A stretch of 64,000 nucleotides of DNA, from assembly GCF_947172395.1 (NCBI RefSeq), contig NC_069099.1, positions 8,933,740 to 8,997,739 on the forward strand. Reading direction: 5' to 3'. Below the pieces are notes generated by a model that saw nothing but the letters and a program-made list of their open reading frames with translations, had not been told where the DNA came from and did no database searches. Shown piece after piece: positions 22,456 to 33,416 of this stretch. Source of the DNA: Bicyclus anynana. Lineage: Eukaryota; Arthropoda; Insecta; Lepidoptera; Nymphalidae. Each line of letters starts with the position of its first letter. The first letter of the stretch is position 1. The position numbers and the translations under genes were made by a program.

Positions 22456-24172
22456 GTTACTCGTATAATAGTACTATAAAAAAGATTGAGATCGTGCTCA
22501 ATATTATTGAATTGGGTTAAGAATCAATTTGGGCCATATTTATGAAAAAGTACTTGATGATATAAAATGCATTTTCCTGAAATATTCTTATAATTCTTCA
22601 GATTTTTTTAAATCTATATTGCAACTAGTGGATGTGTGTGACTTTGTTTGCATGAAAATTCTGAACCACGACATTATTATACTATACGTAAAAATCTTCC
22701 TCTTGAATCATTATCTATTGATGAAAACAGCATTAGCATTACAAGATTTAAGCGTACAGACAGCGCAAAGCGACTATGTAAAGATGCAAATTAAAAAAAC
22801 TCCCTCCACTTCCCTTTTCAACAATACAATATTACTATCATTAATTTCGTATAGTCCAGCATTTAAGCGGCAATATCCCGTTCAATATGTTGTCTTTTAT
22901 GAGGAATTCTCGGTACGCAATATGTTTATTTAATGGGACCATAATTTTCGAATAGGCCGTTACCTTACCGCGATTAGGCAATCTGATCAATGTTTTGGGG
23001 TATAATTTCAATATAAGGGATGAAAAACGTATTAACAGGAATGTCTCTCGTAATAAATTACCCGATATAATGAAAGTTTGAAAGCAATTTTTATCCCTGT
23101 TTATATTTAAGCCTTTCAACAGATTTTTATGGTATGCTCTAGTTTAAATACCATTGAGCGGAATGGAATGCCATAAAATCCTGCACGACTTTATATTTTC
23201 AAAAAGTCGATAAAAACATAAAATGAATGTATAAAGTCTAGATATTTTATGAATACAGTGAAAAGTATAAAAATCCACAGATTTGTCCAATCTCCAGAGA
23301 GTCATTATGTTATTAAAATTACATGATTTTTCATACCTACTTCGGAAGCAAATATAAAACAATGAAAGCTTTACTCGTATTTGGCCGATAGGGCCGATAG
23401 GGATACCTTAGATCTGGCTGTCTTCATAAGCCACAATGACCGATTTTATAGTTGCATAGTTGCCTATGGTACATACTTACGGTAGGCGCATAGGTTCCCA
23501 AACTTTAGGATGCAGAAATCTTTGACGTTAGCGAAATAAATCTCTATTAAAGTCAGTTTTTACGCTTTAATACGACATTGGTATTTCGATAATGCGCTTG
23601 TTATCTTCTGCATCTCCCCTCCAATATCTTTCACTGGTGGAATTTATCGGGGGTGAGCAAGCGAAAAAATACCCTAATAATGAGTATGGGGACAGATCCC
23701 GTAACTTGTTTATCCTATCTCTATTGCACCTTGCATTTGTGCAGTTTAGGGACCGGTTGGTAGACCAGTCGACCGATTTTTGCCTCTTTTGAAGGCTGTT
23801 TGTTAGTATATTGCGGCGCGATTGTGGTTTCACGAGCATGTCATCTCCTATTGTCATATGGGAGTATCGCATGCTTTGGACTGCATTTTTAAAATAGGCT
23901 AGCATGTTTTAATTAAAATACAGACAAAAGGCAATGCTTTTATGATATTCATATAAAAGCGATAATATGTTATAAAGAACAGAATATTACCTATTTTAGT
24001 TATATTTTGTACTCTTTTTTTGCATACTTCATTGTTTTTACAGGCGGTGTGGATTATACGAATGCGAAAGATCTTTATATCTATTTGTAAATATTCTTAA
24101 TAGGATTTGGATTATATTTAGAAAACATGTGAGTTAATTAAAAGATAGGTAATCACAATTCTCAATCCAGCA
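22456..24172. other. Unassigned stretch, 1.7 kb
   Basis: Contains a 134-codon plus frame (22529-22933) and a 112-codon minus frame (23567-23905). Neither has recognisable domains, and their composition follows the AT-rich background. Confidence 0.45.
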
Positions 24173-24330
24173 CGGCTATTCTTTAACAATATTTTGTATA
24201 ACTCGCAAGTGCGAGTTTCGAATTTAACGCTATCTTTCTCATACTATAGTATCGTGTTTAACAGAGAGAGATAGATGTGCTTCGAAACTCACTTGCGAGT
24301 TATAAAATTATCGTTACAGAAAAGCCTAGC
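24173..24330. mobile_element. Foldback MITE, ~158 bp
   Basis: The left arm CGGCTATTCTTTAACAATATT...ATAACTCGCAAGTGCGAGTTTCGAA pairs with the right arm TTCGAAACTCACTTGCGAGTTATAA...GTAACAGAAAAGCC read inversely. One arm recurs at 40.95-41.06 kb. Confidence 0.8.
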
Positions 24331-24810
24331 AGCAATCCCTTATCCAGCACGATTTTTAAAACAGTATAACGGTTTCGGTTCAAGTGACGTATCCCATCCT
24401 TTTATTTGCTTCCAACCTAAATTGTTGTACTGGATTAAATTTCCAATAGGTGCAGATCGAATCGAAAGAAATTGAAATTTCAAGGGCTTTTGAGGAAAAT
24501 ATGTTATCCATACGATTTATTTATATTAATGTGTTACGCATTGAACCAAATATAGGTTCAGATGTCGGTTAAAGAGTCGAAACGTCAGCAGAACTCATAA
24601 AAGAATCGATAGCGCGAATTTAACCCTCCGTTTGAGACCCTTCCATTTTCCGCATTTTGATTTTTCTTGATTGTGTTTAAAATTCCCCGCAGCTATTTTG
24701 ATAACGCATACATTCAATGTGAAATATTTGAAGTTACTTACAAGTTCTTACAGGTACATTTTCAGAATTACTTGTATTAATGTTTATATTTATTATTCTA
24801 AATTAAAATG
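24331..24810. other. Unassigned stretch
   Basis: No gene or repeat recognised. Confidence 0.5.
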
Positions 24811-25205
24811 TTTTTTTTTTTCATAGAGAAAGAATACATTATGGAACTTAAGCTAACTTATCCTGATAACTTTACAAATCATGCCCACCTGGAATGGTGG
24901 CAAGAACACTGGCTGCATTTCCGCGCTGGACAGCTAGTCTGATCCTTTGCGCAAAAATTGAGATCTGTTACCAGTCGAGGCAATTGGCCGCGGTGAAATT
25001 ATTCGGTTAAATTTTTTGGCACTGTTTCTCCATGGCTCAAGGGTCTCCACGGCAAAAGGTACAAATATGTAACTCTCAGTCAGAGAGGCATGTTTGTGCC
25101 ACTTAGCGGTTTCAGCTTTTTCTGCTGGGGCTCCCGTTCTTGATTCTGTCTCCTTGATATGACACAACGCTAATGTGTCAACGCATGTAGCGTCCCACAT
25201 TAAAT
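24811..25205 (-). pseudogene. LINE 3' end with C-terminal codons and poly-A
   Basis: On minus it reads MWDATCVDTLALCHI near 25200, YIFVPFAVETLEPW near 25080, then after a one-base frameshift (about 24945) FAQRIRLAVQRGNAASVLAT and IPGGHDL-stop. A ~65-bp 3' UTR and a poly-A run (T run 24811-24821) follow. I recognise WDATCVDTLA...FVPFAVETL...QRGNAAS as a recurrent C-terminal region of animal LINE proteins but cannot assign a clade. It is 5'-truncated at about 25205. A second copy of the 3' end is at 60851-60990. Confidence 0.75.
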
Positions 25206-25456
25206 TCAAATTAGATCTAAAGAATTGCGAAAATCAGTGAAAATAAATAAATTAATTAATGAGAATTTTAACCACCTTTATATTGAATTCACGACTGTGC
25301 GATGATGCTGTTTGTGAGATGATAACAGAGTTAACCAGCACTTTTGATATACAGTCAAACGTTAACTTAGGCCGTTTGTTGTGATTTTACTACCGGTTCG
25401 AAAAGCAAAAGAAATGATGCTACTATAATGGGACAGATAAATTTCTTTGTTTATTA

Positions 25457-25556
25457 CTAGCTGTGTCTCATGATTTCAACCGCGCAGACCCCTTCTTGTA
25501 AGAATGCCTGTAAAAGTAGGCTATGTGCTTCATCAGACTATAATCTAGCTCTGTGT
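25457..25556 (-). mobile_element. Helitron-like 3' fragment
   Basis: On plus it begins CTAGCTGTGTCTCATGATTTC and includes AAAGTAGGCTATGTGCTTCA, which parallels the CTAGCGGACGCCCGCGACTT...AGTAGCCTATGTGTTAATCC family. Truncated after about 100 bp. Confidence 0.5.
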
Positions 25557-25721
25557 CTATAGCAATACTTACGATTTTTTAAATTAGTATCAGTATTTTC
25601 AGAAGCGTTAAGGAAAAATGACCTTATCTCATAAGGTAAAATAAATTTACTTAAACTCAAAATATAAATAGATGCTTGTTCTTCGAAATTATAAACAAAC
25701 ATATACGGAATATGTATCAAC

Positions 25722-26084
25722 CATCGGACGCCCGCGACTTCGTCCGCGTGGAGTTTAGTTTTTCACAAATCCCTCGGGAACCATGGAATTTTCCGGGAAA
25801 AAAGTAGCCCATGTGTTAATTCAGGCTATAATATATTTCAATACCAAATTAGCTGAAATTTCCTTCCTTGAATAACAAGTACAACAACCGAACCGAAGTA
25901 ACATCATCAAAAACATCAGTTTTCGCAAATCTCGGGAAACCATGGATTTTTTCGAGATAAAAGTACCTAGCCTATGTGTTAATCCAGAGTAAAATCTATT
26001 TCCATTCCAAATTTCATCCAAATCGCTTCAGTAGTAGCGGCGTTAAAGAGTAACAAGCATCCAAACATCCATATATTAGTAGGA
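25722..26084 (-). mobile_element. Helitron-like element, two-module copy
   Basis: The plus strand runs CGGACGCCCGCGACTTCGTC, CCATGGAATTTTCCGGG, GCCCATGTGTTAATTCAGG. It then has a second, similar module (ACCATGGATTTTTTCGAGAT, CTATGTGTTAATCCAGAG) and ends near ATCCATATATTAGTAGG. The tandem modules recur at 41.6, 33.0 and 52.9 kb. The terminal CTAG is mutated to CATC. Confidence 0.7.
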
Positions 26085-27171
26085 TTTTATAAGTACGTGT
26101 TCCATAGAGTATGTACACCTATTTTATAAGACTTTAAATCGGTAATAGCAGATGTAAAAATCTGATTCAGCCGAGGGTGAAATTGTCGGAGTCATCGTTT
26201 GGTAGGACTAATACTCGAATAGTACCTATTCGGGAAAAATGTCTTAAAGATTCGTATGGCTATGATTTGTGATTTTAAAAAATCAGTTAGTGTTGTATAT
26301 TGTTTATATATTTTTTTTCCTTGAGATTGTATAAGAAAGTCGGGCTAGTTTAACCATTTATAACTCAATACTGGACCAATTTTTAAACTCCGTTTGTTAC
26401 ATTTGTCATCATCTCGAATAAAAACAAACAAAAATAATTCAATTACAAAAACATGGGATAAATTCAAAGTTAAAATGTATGAAGTAAAATTATTTTCTCA
26501 TGCAATATAGGTATATAGAATAACGAGAAATTTCATAGAATTTTAATAGCTCTTACAAAAAGTTCTACTACGAATTTAAAGTGCAATGGGGTTAAAAATA
26601 GGATTTTGCAGACGAAGTCGTGGTTGTACTCTAGTATTTTTGTAATTTTGTATCATGAAATGGGTAATCGAATTGTGTAAAACTTCTCTGCCCTCGTAAG
26701 TTAGAAAAAACAAATTTCTCGTTTCCATTATCAAACTGTTTTTAAAGAAATTTGTATTTCCCATTGTCAACAATGAAAATTGTATTCTATTGATATAATA
26801 TTAGAGTCGCTTTTAGGTTGATTGTGTGGGAAAAAATAATACAAGTTTTCATTTTCGCGTCGTGACAGGAAGGGAGGACGTATGACTGGCGTCCGCCTCC
26901 GAAATCCAATATGACAAATTCGGCGGTACGTGATTGGAATGAGTGTGGGTGCGAATTTATTTGCGCCCTGGCCCGTGGCCCATCAAATACCAAGATACGA
27001 CCACCTGCGGTAGGAATGTCGCCATGATGCTTTCGTTTTGTATTGTACTTGTTGATTTAAGTAAAATTAAAAGCGCCAATAGCTCCACGGTTAATATTCC
27101 AGACTTTACAACGAGAAGCCATATATTCGAGCTCTGCCATTTAAAAAATCGTGTTAGCAGTCACATTGTGA
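26085..27171. other. Unassigned stretch with a GC-richer block
   Basis: A GC-richer block at about 26860-27010 (GGGAGGACGTATGACTGGCG, TTGCGCCCTGGCCCGTGGCC) is unlike the surrounding AT-rich DNA. Open frames on both strands cross it without recognised motifs. GCCAATAGCTCCACGGTTAA at about 27078 resembles the A box of the SINE-D head seen at 49.9 and 62.6 kb. Confidence 0.4.
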
Positions 27172-27481
27172 GCTGTGATAGCCCAGTGGATATGACCTCT
27201 GCCTCCGATTCCGGAGGGTGTGGGTTCGAATCCGGTCCGGGGCATGAACCTCCAACTTTTCAGTTGTGTGCATTTTAAGAAATTAAATATCACGTGTCTC
27301 AATCGGTGAAGGAAAACATCGTGAGGAAACCTGCATACCAGAGAATTATCTTAATTCTCTGCGTGTGTGAAGTCTGCCAATCCGCATTGGGCCAGCGTGG
27401 TGGACTATTGGCCTAACCCCTCTCATTCTGAGAGGAGACTCGAGCTCAGCAGTGAGCCGAATATGGGTTGATGACGACGTG
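27172..27481 (+). mobile_element. SINE family A, best-preserved copy
   Basis: Intact-looking pol III promoter: A box GTGATAGCCCAGTGGATATG and B box GGGTTCGAATCCGG. The body is complete, followed by the tail ATATGGGTTGATGACGACG. Flanks AGTCACATTGTGA (27159-27171) and AGTCACAGTGTGA (27482-27494) look like a 13-bp target-site duplication with one mismatch. Confidence 0.9.
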
Positions 27482-27602
27482 AGTCACAGTGTGATTGGAC
27501 TAAGGCACGTTTAGAACTCTTGTAACTTTAATTTCAAGTTTTGAACTTTATTTATCACCTTACATTCTAGAGGTGCTTGTAGAATAAGGCAACTTGAAGT
27601 TA

Positions 27603-27850
27603 TTATCATTATCATATCAGCCGATGGACGTTCACTGCCAGGTCTTTTGTAAGGACTTCCAAACATCACGATCCGGAGCCATTCATTCATTCAGCGAATC
27701 CATGCGACTCGCTTGATGTCGTCAGTCCATTTGATGGGGGACCACTGTAATTTTTAGTGCTGGGTCGCCATTCTAGCACCTGGGACCTCAACGTCCATCG
27801 GATTTTCGAACTATGTTTCCCGCCCATTACCACATCAGCTTCGCGACTTA
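27603..27850 (-). pseudogene. RTE-clade LINE, 3'-end fragment
   Basis: On plus it starts with the inverted tail TTATCATATCAGCCGATGG and runs back through the GRPP/WDRP region (AATGGCGACCCAGC inverted) to about the AKLKW codons near 27830. Several indels break the frame. Confidence 0.8.
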
Positions 27851-28583
27851 CTCTTACTCGACTCTAAATAATTTTACAACGTGCTTCTGCGTTGTTAACT
27901 TTCCTTCAATTTACAAAGGTGTTTGTGGTGTCGATTTATTAATACATTTACAACCATACCGACTTTCTCAAGTAGAAATACCTACTAGAATATTTTTGAA
28001 TTACAAATCGGTGCAGAGAAGTGTTTAAAAACGATCAACAAAATAATATATGTTATAGAATTCCCTACAAGCATGCATACGTTGCAGAACAGCCAAAGTA
28101 CCTACATTTTTCAATAAATCAATACGCTATTTTTATCCTTGTTATTGTTGAAAAGAGTTTTCCTCTTATATTTTATGATTGCATGATTTCTATGAAATTC
28201 TGACTCACTAAAATATCCTTTAGAATAACTGGAACAAAATTAAATGTCAAGGTTGATGATTGTAATCCATAGGTATTAATATTATTAAAAATAGTTTGTA
28301 GTGAGTTGACATAGATCAAGTATGATAATTGTGATAGGTATATAAAAAAACTAATCTGACTTTAGGCCTGTTTATCGAAAGTCTTGCAAAATTGAATAAA
28401 ATGCAATGAAAATCAAAGAAACATTAATATAATTTATAGTACTCAATAATAAACGAATACGACCATTTGGTTAGATATTCTATTTTCAGTAGTTGGTTTC
28501 GCTTTGGTAGTAGTAGTAAAGTGTAAAGACAGACGCTTATTGTTACATTTGCCATATTTAACATACTTTCAGCTTATACAAAA
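27851..28583. other. Unassigned AT-rich stretch
   Basis: No gene or repeat recognised. Short frames at 27813-28203 look accidental. Confidence 0.5.
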
Positions 28584-28733
28584 CTAGCTGATGCCGCGCG
28601 GTTTCACCCGCGTGGTTCCCGTTCCCGTCGGAATACGGAGACACTGAAAGAATTTTTCATATTGGACCAGTTCCTGAGATTAGCTCGTTCAAGCAAACAA
28701 ACAAACTCTTGAGCTTTATAATATTAGTATAGA
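28584..28733 (-). mobile_element. Helitron-like element with internal deletion
   Basis: The minus strand starts TCTATACTAATATTATAAAG and ends CGCGCGGCATCAGCTAG. The central segment between the AATTCTTTCAGTG block and the CGTATTCCGACGGGAACGGG block is deleted. Both termini are intact. Confidence 0.8.
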
Positions 28734-28939
28734 TTTCAGTATCGTCAGATAAAGCTCGATCAAAGACTCTTAGAGCATTATTAAAGGAGAATACCGAGAT
28801 TGCATGTATTTTGGGACTAGCTGATAGAAGTAGCGTACATAATGGAAACCTATTAATAGTTGTTTATCGTTATTAAACAAAGAAAAAAGCCACATCTCAT
28901 CATTTTTTGGCCACATCTCTAGAAATTAGGGCTCGAATG

Positions 28940-29140
28940 ATCATTTGATGGAAGAAAAAAATCCAGGGGAAAATCTCCTATTAGATGGACTGACATAATA
29001 ATGTTGGCAACCCAGCAAACAATAGCCGAGTGTTCGTAACGCAAGCAATCGCAAAAATGGAGAAACACTGCACATCATAGCAACAACGACCACTCTATCA
29101 ATAACAATGAAGTACGTAAAGCATGTAATATAATAAGATG
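28940..29140 (+). pseudogene. LINE 3'-end fragment, second RTE-like family
   Basis: A plus frame reads SPIRWTDIIM near 28975 and KWRNTAHH near 29060, followed by ACGACCACTCTATCAATAAC. The order RWxD ... (A.RR) ... WR...H is that of RTE-type C-termini, but the nucleotide sequence differs from the main RTE family here. Related remnant at 11.39 kb. Confidence 0.55.
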
Positions 29141-29298
29141 AGATAAAGGGAAAGGAAAATCTAAAACACGGGTTATTTGTGATACAAACATTGAACTATT
29201 TGTTAACAACGCAATAAAAGAGTGCAGAGTCCGGAGAAGACAAATATTTGTAGCGGGCCGTGACTGCCGAAAAGCATTGCTAAATGTAACGCTAAAAG

Positions 29299-29999
29299 GC
29301 CTAAAGCAATGGCCGCGGGGTAAGGCTGTAGGAATAAGGCCTGCGAAAGTCAGACATGCCTCATCTTATGAAAGGTGAAAGTGTGCTCCTACCATAAGAA
29401 AGGTAACTAATTGCCTTGGAAATAGCCTTGGAAGATATATGATATAATAATATAAGCATGCTTCATTGCAATCATGTCTCATGGTAAACAATGATGTAAG
29501 GAAAAGGGCACTTCATGTCTTTGCAGTGCCTATAAGGAATGAGGAACCAAACATCCTACATCTCTACAAACCAAATCTAGGTTTTTTAGAGATGTAGGAC
29601 TTAACCGAGTTTTTCTACTACTACTATAAAAAAATTCGTTTACTTGGACAATTTAAGATCTGTGACGCTAATATGCAACCGAGGAGACAACCTCGTAAAG
29701 AGTCATAGACAAAATTGAACTAATGGTGGCACAACCGGAAATACCGCTATCTCTTTCATCGCTTTAGTACCAAAGAGTTGGGACAGGTTGGCTATATTTT
29801 TCTTCACTGGTTGCATGTTAGCACCACCGGTCACTTGAAAGCTGCTACGTTCCAAAGCTACTATGGTCAAGACTCTATAATTTTCAACCGTACTTACCTA
29901 TGGTAGGTACGGTTCATAGACTGACAAATTTTCACCTTCAGGAAATGATGAATGTCTGGCTTTCGCAGGTCCTTCAGCCTATAGCAATGGCCGCGGGGT
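29299..29999. mobile_element. Inverted-repeat element bounded by long direct repeats
   Basis: GCCTAAAGCAATGGCCGCGG (29299 onward, 23 bp to 29321) and GCCTATAGCAATGGCCGCGG (29977-29999) are direct repeats with one mismatch, identical over the last 17 bp. Just inside, the left arm AGGCTG...CCTGCGAAAGTCAGACAT (29323-29360) is inverted at the right end, rc AGGCTGAAGGACCTGCGAAAG. A perfect 11-bp hairpin lies in the interior (CCTACATCTCT, about 29550; AGAGATGTAGG, about 29588). No coding. Confidence 0.65.
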
Positions 30000-30479
30000 G
30001 TTTGGGTTGTGTATTCCGGAGTGAAAGATTTAGTGGCAATAACGTGCGATGTTAGCGCTGAGCAATTCGATCTTATTGTGCCTTCGATTGGATTAGTCTC
30101 GCGAAGATTGAGATTGGATCTTTTGTGTGGCGACGAAGCCAGCGCCAGGTATTAGGTTCGTGTGTGTACTGTTTGCGCTAATGTATTGCTTGATTTGAAT
30201 TGCACGTACACTCTGATTCGATTACGTGCTTTGGCAAATACTAATCTATTTAGTTTGTACTCGGTAAAGTGGAAAATAAAATAACGACAAAGCTTACTTA
30301 TTTGGAGATGTGGTGGACGCCAGTGGCTCTACTGTTTTTTTTGTATTTTCTTTTTCCTACGTCCAATTTCATCGAATCTGATAGCTTTTATATTTTAAAG
30401 TTACGCTTGATACATCGCTTGATTAAACTGTATGACGATCCGTTTAGTAATTCAAAAGAATGGAGTGGACAGACAATTG
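30000..30479. other. Unassigned stretch
   Basis: Moderate GC around 30000-30150; no gene recognised. An 82-codon frame at 30269-30517 runs into the neighbouring SINE and is not supported. Confidence 0.5.
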
Positions 30480-30681
30480 TTATCATCATTATGAACCCAT
30501 ATTCGGCTCACTGTTGAGCTCGAGTCCCCTCTCAGAATGAGAGAGGTTAAACCGAATAGTTTACAACGCTCGCCCAATGCGGATTGGCAGACTTTACTCA
30601 TGCAGAGAATTAAAAAAATTCTCAGGTCATTCTGCAGGTTTCCTCACGATGTTTTTCCTTCTACGTTTGAGACACGTGATA
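30480..30681 (-). mobile_element. SINE family A, 5'-truncated
   Basis: The tail (TATCATCATTATGAACCCAT on plus) and body (GGCTCACTGTTGAGCTCGAG, CAATGCGGATTGGCAGACTT) are present. The copy stops at GAGACACGTGATA, before the tRNA-like head. Confidence 0.85.
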
Positions 30682-30925
30682 CTGTTATCTTATTCCCTGT
30701 CTGATATTGTTTTATCTTCATACAATGTACACACACTCGGTTACTCCTTGTTGATATCTGGGAATTTTTATAATTTCATCAAAATCTTTTTAGTTTAACC
30801 AGGATCTGTTAATTAAAATAATCTGAAATTAAATTAGAAGTAGTCATTACACGATACATTACTACTGATACACATTTTGTACTCTATGTGTAAAAAACAA
30901 ATGAACAAATACGCTATATCATTTA

Positions 30926-31142
30926 CTAGCGGATGCCCGCGAATTCGTCCGCATGGAATTCAGTTTTTCAGAAATCCCGAGGAAACCATGGATTTTTCCG
31001 GGATGAAAAGTAGCCTATGTGTTAATCCAGAGTAAAATCTATTTCCATTAGAAATTTCAGCCAAATCGCTTCAGTAGCCGCAGTGCGAAGGAGGAACAAA
31101 CATACACACGTACTCACAAACTTTCGCCTTTATAATATTAGT
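30926..31142 (-). mobile_element. Helitron-like element, single-module copy
   Basis: The plus strand reads CTAGCGGATGCCCGCGAATT at one end and ACTTTCGCCTTTATAATATT at the other, with CCATGGATTTTTCCGGGAT and CTATGTGTTAATCCAGAG between. Confidence 0.8.
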
Positions 31143-31200
31143 GTGTTGTGATATAGAATCGTGTAATGAAATCTATCATTGTAATATATATGTGTTTATT

Positions 31201-31306
31201 ATATGTATGAGTATGTATGTATGTATGTATGTATATTGTATGTATGTATATTGTATGTATGTATATTGTATGTATGTATGTATGTATGTATATATGTAGA
31301 TGTAGG
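31201..31306. repeat. (ATGT)n microsatellite with 16-bp higher-order units
   Basis: Tetranucleotide ATGT repeats, interrupted three times by ATATTGTATGTATGT units. Long frames on both strands here are artefacts of the repeat. Confidence 0.9.
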
Positions 31307-31610
31307 TGTATGTTATGTATATTTCATGTTTTGCTGTTTTTATCTTAATTGTGTACAATTGTACAAAGTATATATTTTTATAATATGGAAATATTTAATT
31401 ATAGTGTTTTTATTTATTTATTATATTAGTTATTATTATTTAGTGAATAGTACTTATTATTTATTGTATTGCGATTTCCAATCTCACAGGATATTTAGAT
31501 CATTTATGTTTAGGTTGCCTAGAGGAGATCACTATTAGTGATAAGGTCGCCTTTTGCCTAAAAAATTATGTGTTCTTTTGTTATTTTCTTTTTTGTGCAA
31601 TAAAGTTAGT
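31307..31610. other. Unassigned AT-rich stretch
   Basis: No gene or repeat recognised. Confidence 0.5.
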
Positions 31611-31809
31611 ATATTAATTGATTATGAAACACGGCTAAAACTCACGTGATATTACGTCGGAGTATGCCCGACTAGTTTCGAACCCATACGGGGCCCTTAG
31701 TCATGAGCTGGTTCTTGCATCGCGGCACGATCCAAACTTCGAAACTAGTCGGGCATACTCCGACCTAATATCACATGAGTTTTAGCCGTGTTTCATAATC
31801 AATTAATAT
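31611..31809. mobile_element. 199-bp inverted-repeat element
   Basis: ATATTAATTGATTATGAAAC at 31611 and its inverse at 31790-31809 begin arms of about 75 bp that include GGCTAAAACTCACGTGATAT and GGAGTATGCCCGACTAGTTT. There are only a few mismatches. The loop of about 50 bp contains CATACGGGGCCCTTAGTCAT. AAAGTTAGTAT occurs on both sides (31602 and about 31844), but not adjacent on the right. Confidence 0.8.
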
Positions 31810-32182
31810 GAATAACACTCACGATAGTTTAAATTCTAAAAAAGTTAGTATGAATAAAATTAATAAAAATAGAAGCTCTTCTCGTCATCTTCTCGAATCT
31901 TATCGTCATAAAACAGTATAATATAAAGTTTTAGTCTAACTAACGGGAGCTCGAAATAGCTAAACGTAATTTATCCAAGTGCAGTATAAATTACGTGCAT
32001 TCAAGAAACGAGCGTAGGTGTAACAATACGGTATCAGAAGACTTTCAAAGTAAGTTTGTTAAACGGAGATTAAGTTAGCCCAAGTTTACACGTTTGAGGC
32101 CGTCACAGTCGGCTCTACATAGAACTGAGACACTTTAACAATTGACTGTACATTGTATGAATGTAACTGAATAAAACCATCA
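31810..32182. other. Unassigned AT-rich stretch
   Basis: No gene or repeat recognised. Confidence 0.5.
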
Positions 32183-32382
32183 TCTATACTAATATTATAA
32201 AGCTGAAGAGTTTGTTTAGTTGAACGCACTAATCTCAGGAACTACCGGTCTGATTTGAAAAATTCTTTCAGTGTTAGATAGCCCATTTATATATTATATA
32301 TATAAGGTTATAGGCTATATAATATCCCCGTATTCTTATGAGAACGGGAACCATGCGGGTGAAACCACGCCGCGTTAGCTAC
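32183..32382 (+). mobile_element. Helitron-like element, near complete
   Basis: Starts TCTATACTAATATTATAAAG preceded by A, contains AACTACCGGTCTGATTTG and TTATGAGAACGGGAACCATG, and ends CGCGTTAGCTAC where CTAG is expected. A small (AT)n expansion lies at about 32290. Confidence 0.8.
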
Positions 32383-32944
32383 TTACAAAATAAAACCTCA
32401 ACCGTTCCAGAGACCTGAGATAAGCTATCTTTGATTCGATTCCCGCATCGTTCGATCATTTTCGTATCCACTTCCAACTGTCTGAATAATTGGAGTTATT
32501 ACTTACTAAAAAAAATATATATAGAAACAATCGTTTTTGAAATCGACAATTTGAAAACAACGAAGAACTCACATTCTCATAACCGGGAATTTTTTATTCA
32601 TTCATCATATCCCTTAAAGCTACCGAGTCATTCGGTCATTCTTTTCTTAAAGACCGGCTAGACTAAAGAGGGGTGAAAATGAAATTAAATTCTCAATGAA
32701 AGGAGGATCCTGCTTAAAGGGGCTCTATGAGTTATGCCCTCGTGATTTGGAAGGGGTCCGATAGAACAATAGTGTAATCGTCCAATTAAGCGTCTGTATG
32801 ACTTTCTGTTTGAGACGCTCCTTTCAAGGTAAATGCTATCTGGAATGGTGTCGCTGGCTTTAATTTGGGCCATTTTTAACTGACTATACAAGAAATTTAA
32901 GAAAATGTAGTCTATTTATTACTTTATGTAGTTATGTTTGTTTG
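32383..32944. other. Unassigned stretch
   Basis: No gene or repeat recognised. Confidence 0.5.
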
Positions 32945-33300
32945 TAATGTTATAACCGCGAAAGTTTCCATGGATGTAAGTTTGTTTGGATGTTTGTTAC
33001 TCTTTAACGCCGCGATTTGGCTGAAATTTGGAATGGAAATAGATTTTATTCTAAATTAACACATAGGCTAGGCATGGCATAGGCATGGATTTCCGAGATT
33101 TGCGATAACTTGATGATTTGGATGGTATGAATGTTTGTTACTCTTTCACGCCTCGGCTACTGAACCGAATCACCTGAAATTTGAAGTAGAGATAAGTTAT
33201 AGTCTGTATACACATAGGGTACTTTTATCCCGAAAATATCCATGGTTCCCAAGGGATTTGTGATAAACTAAATTCCACGCGGACGAAATCGTGAGCTGGG
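32945..33300 (+). mobile_element. Helitron-like element, two-module copy
   Basis: It begins AACCGCGAAAGTTTCCATGG and has two modules: TGGAATGGAAATAGATTTTA, then CTCTTTCACGCCTCGGCTAC. It ends near CCACGCGGACGAAATCG. The terminal GCGTCCGCTAG is degraded to GTGAGCTGGG. Confidence 0.7.
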
Positions 33301-33416
33301 AAATACCCACATATATCAAGAATAATCCAGTTGTCAATTTTTATTTCTGTTTTTCTATAGTAGGTAAGTAATACTTTACAGAACAAACATATTATGCTTG
33401 TATCTATCGCCTATAA

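Noticed and set aside
22529..22933. 134-codon open frame
   Set aside because: AT-rich composition, no domain, no upstream or splice context; probably chance.
23567..23905. 112-codon minus frame with a plus-strand frame opposite
   Set aside because: No motif recognised; frames on both strands suggest low stop density and not coding.
31176..31538. Frames over the ATGT repeat
   Set aside because: Artefact of a tetranucleotide repeat lacking stops.
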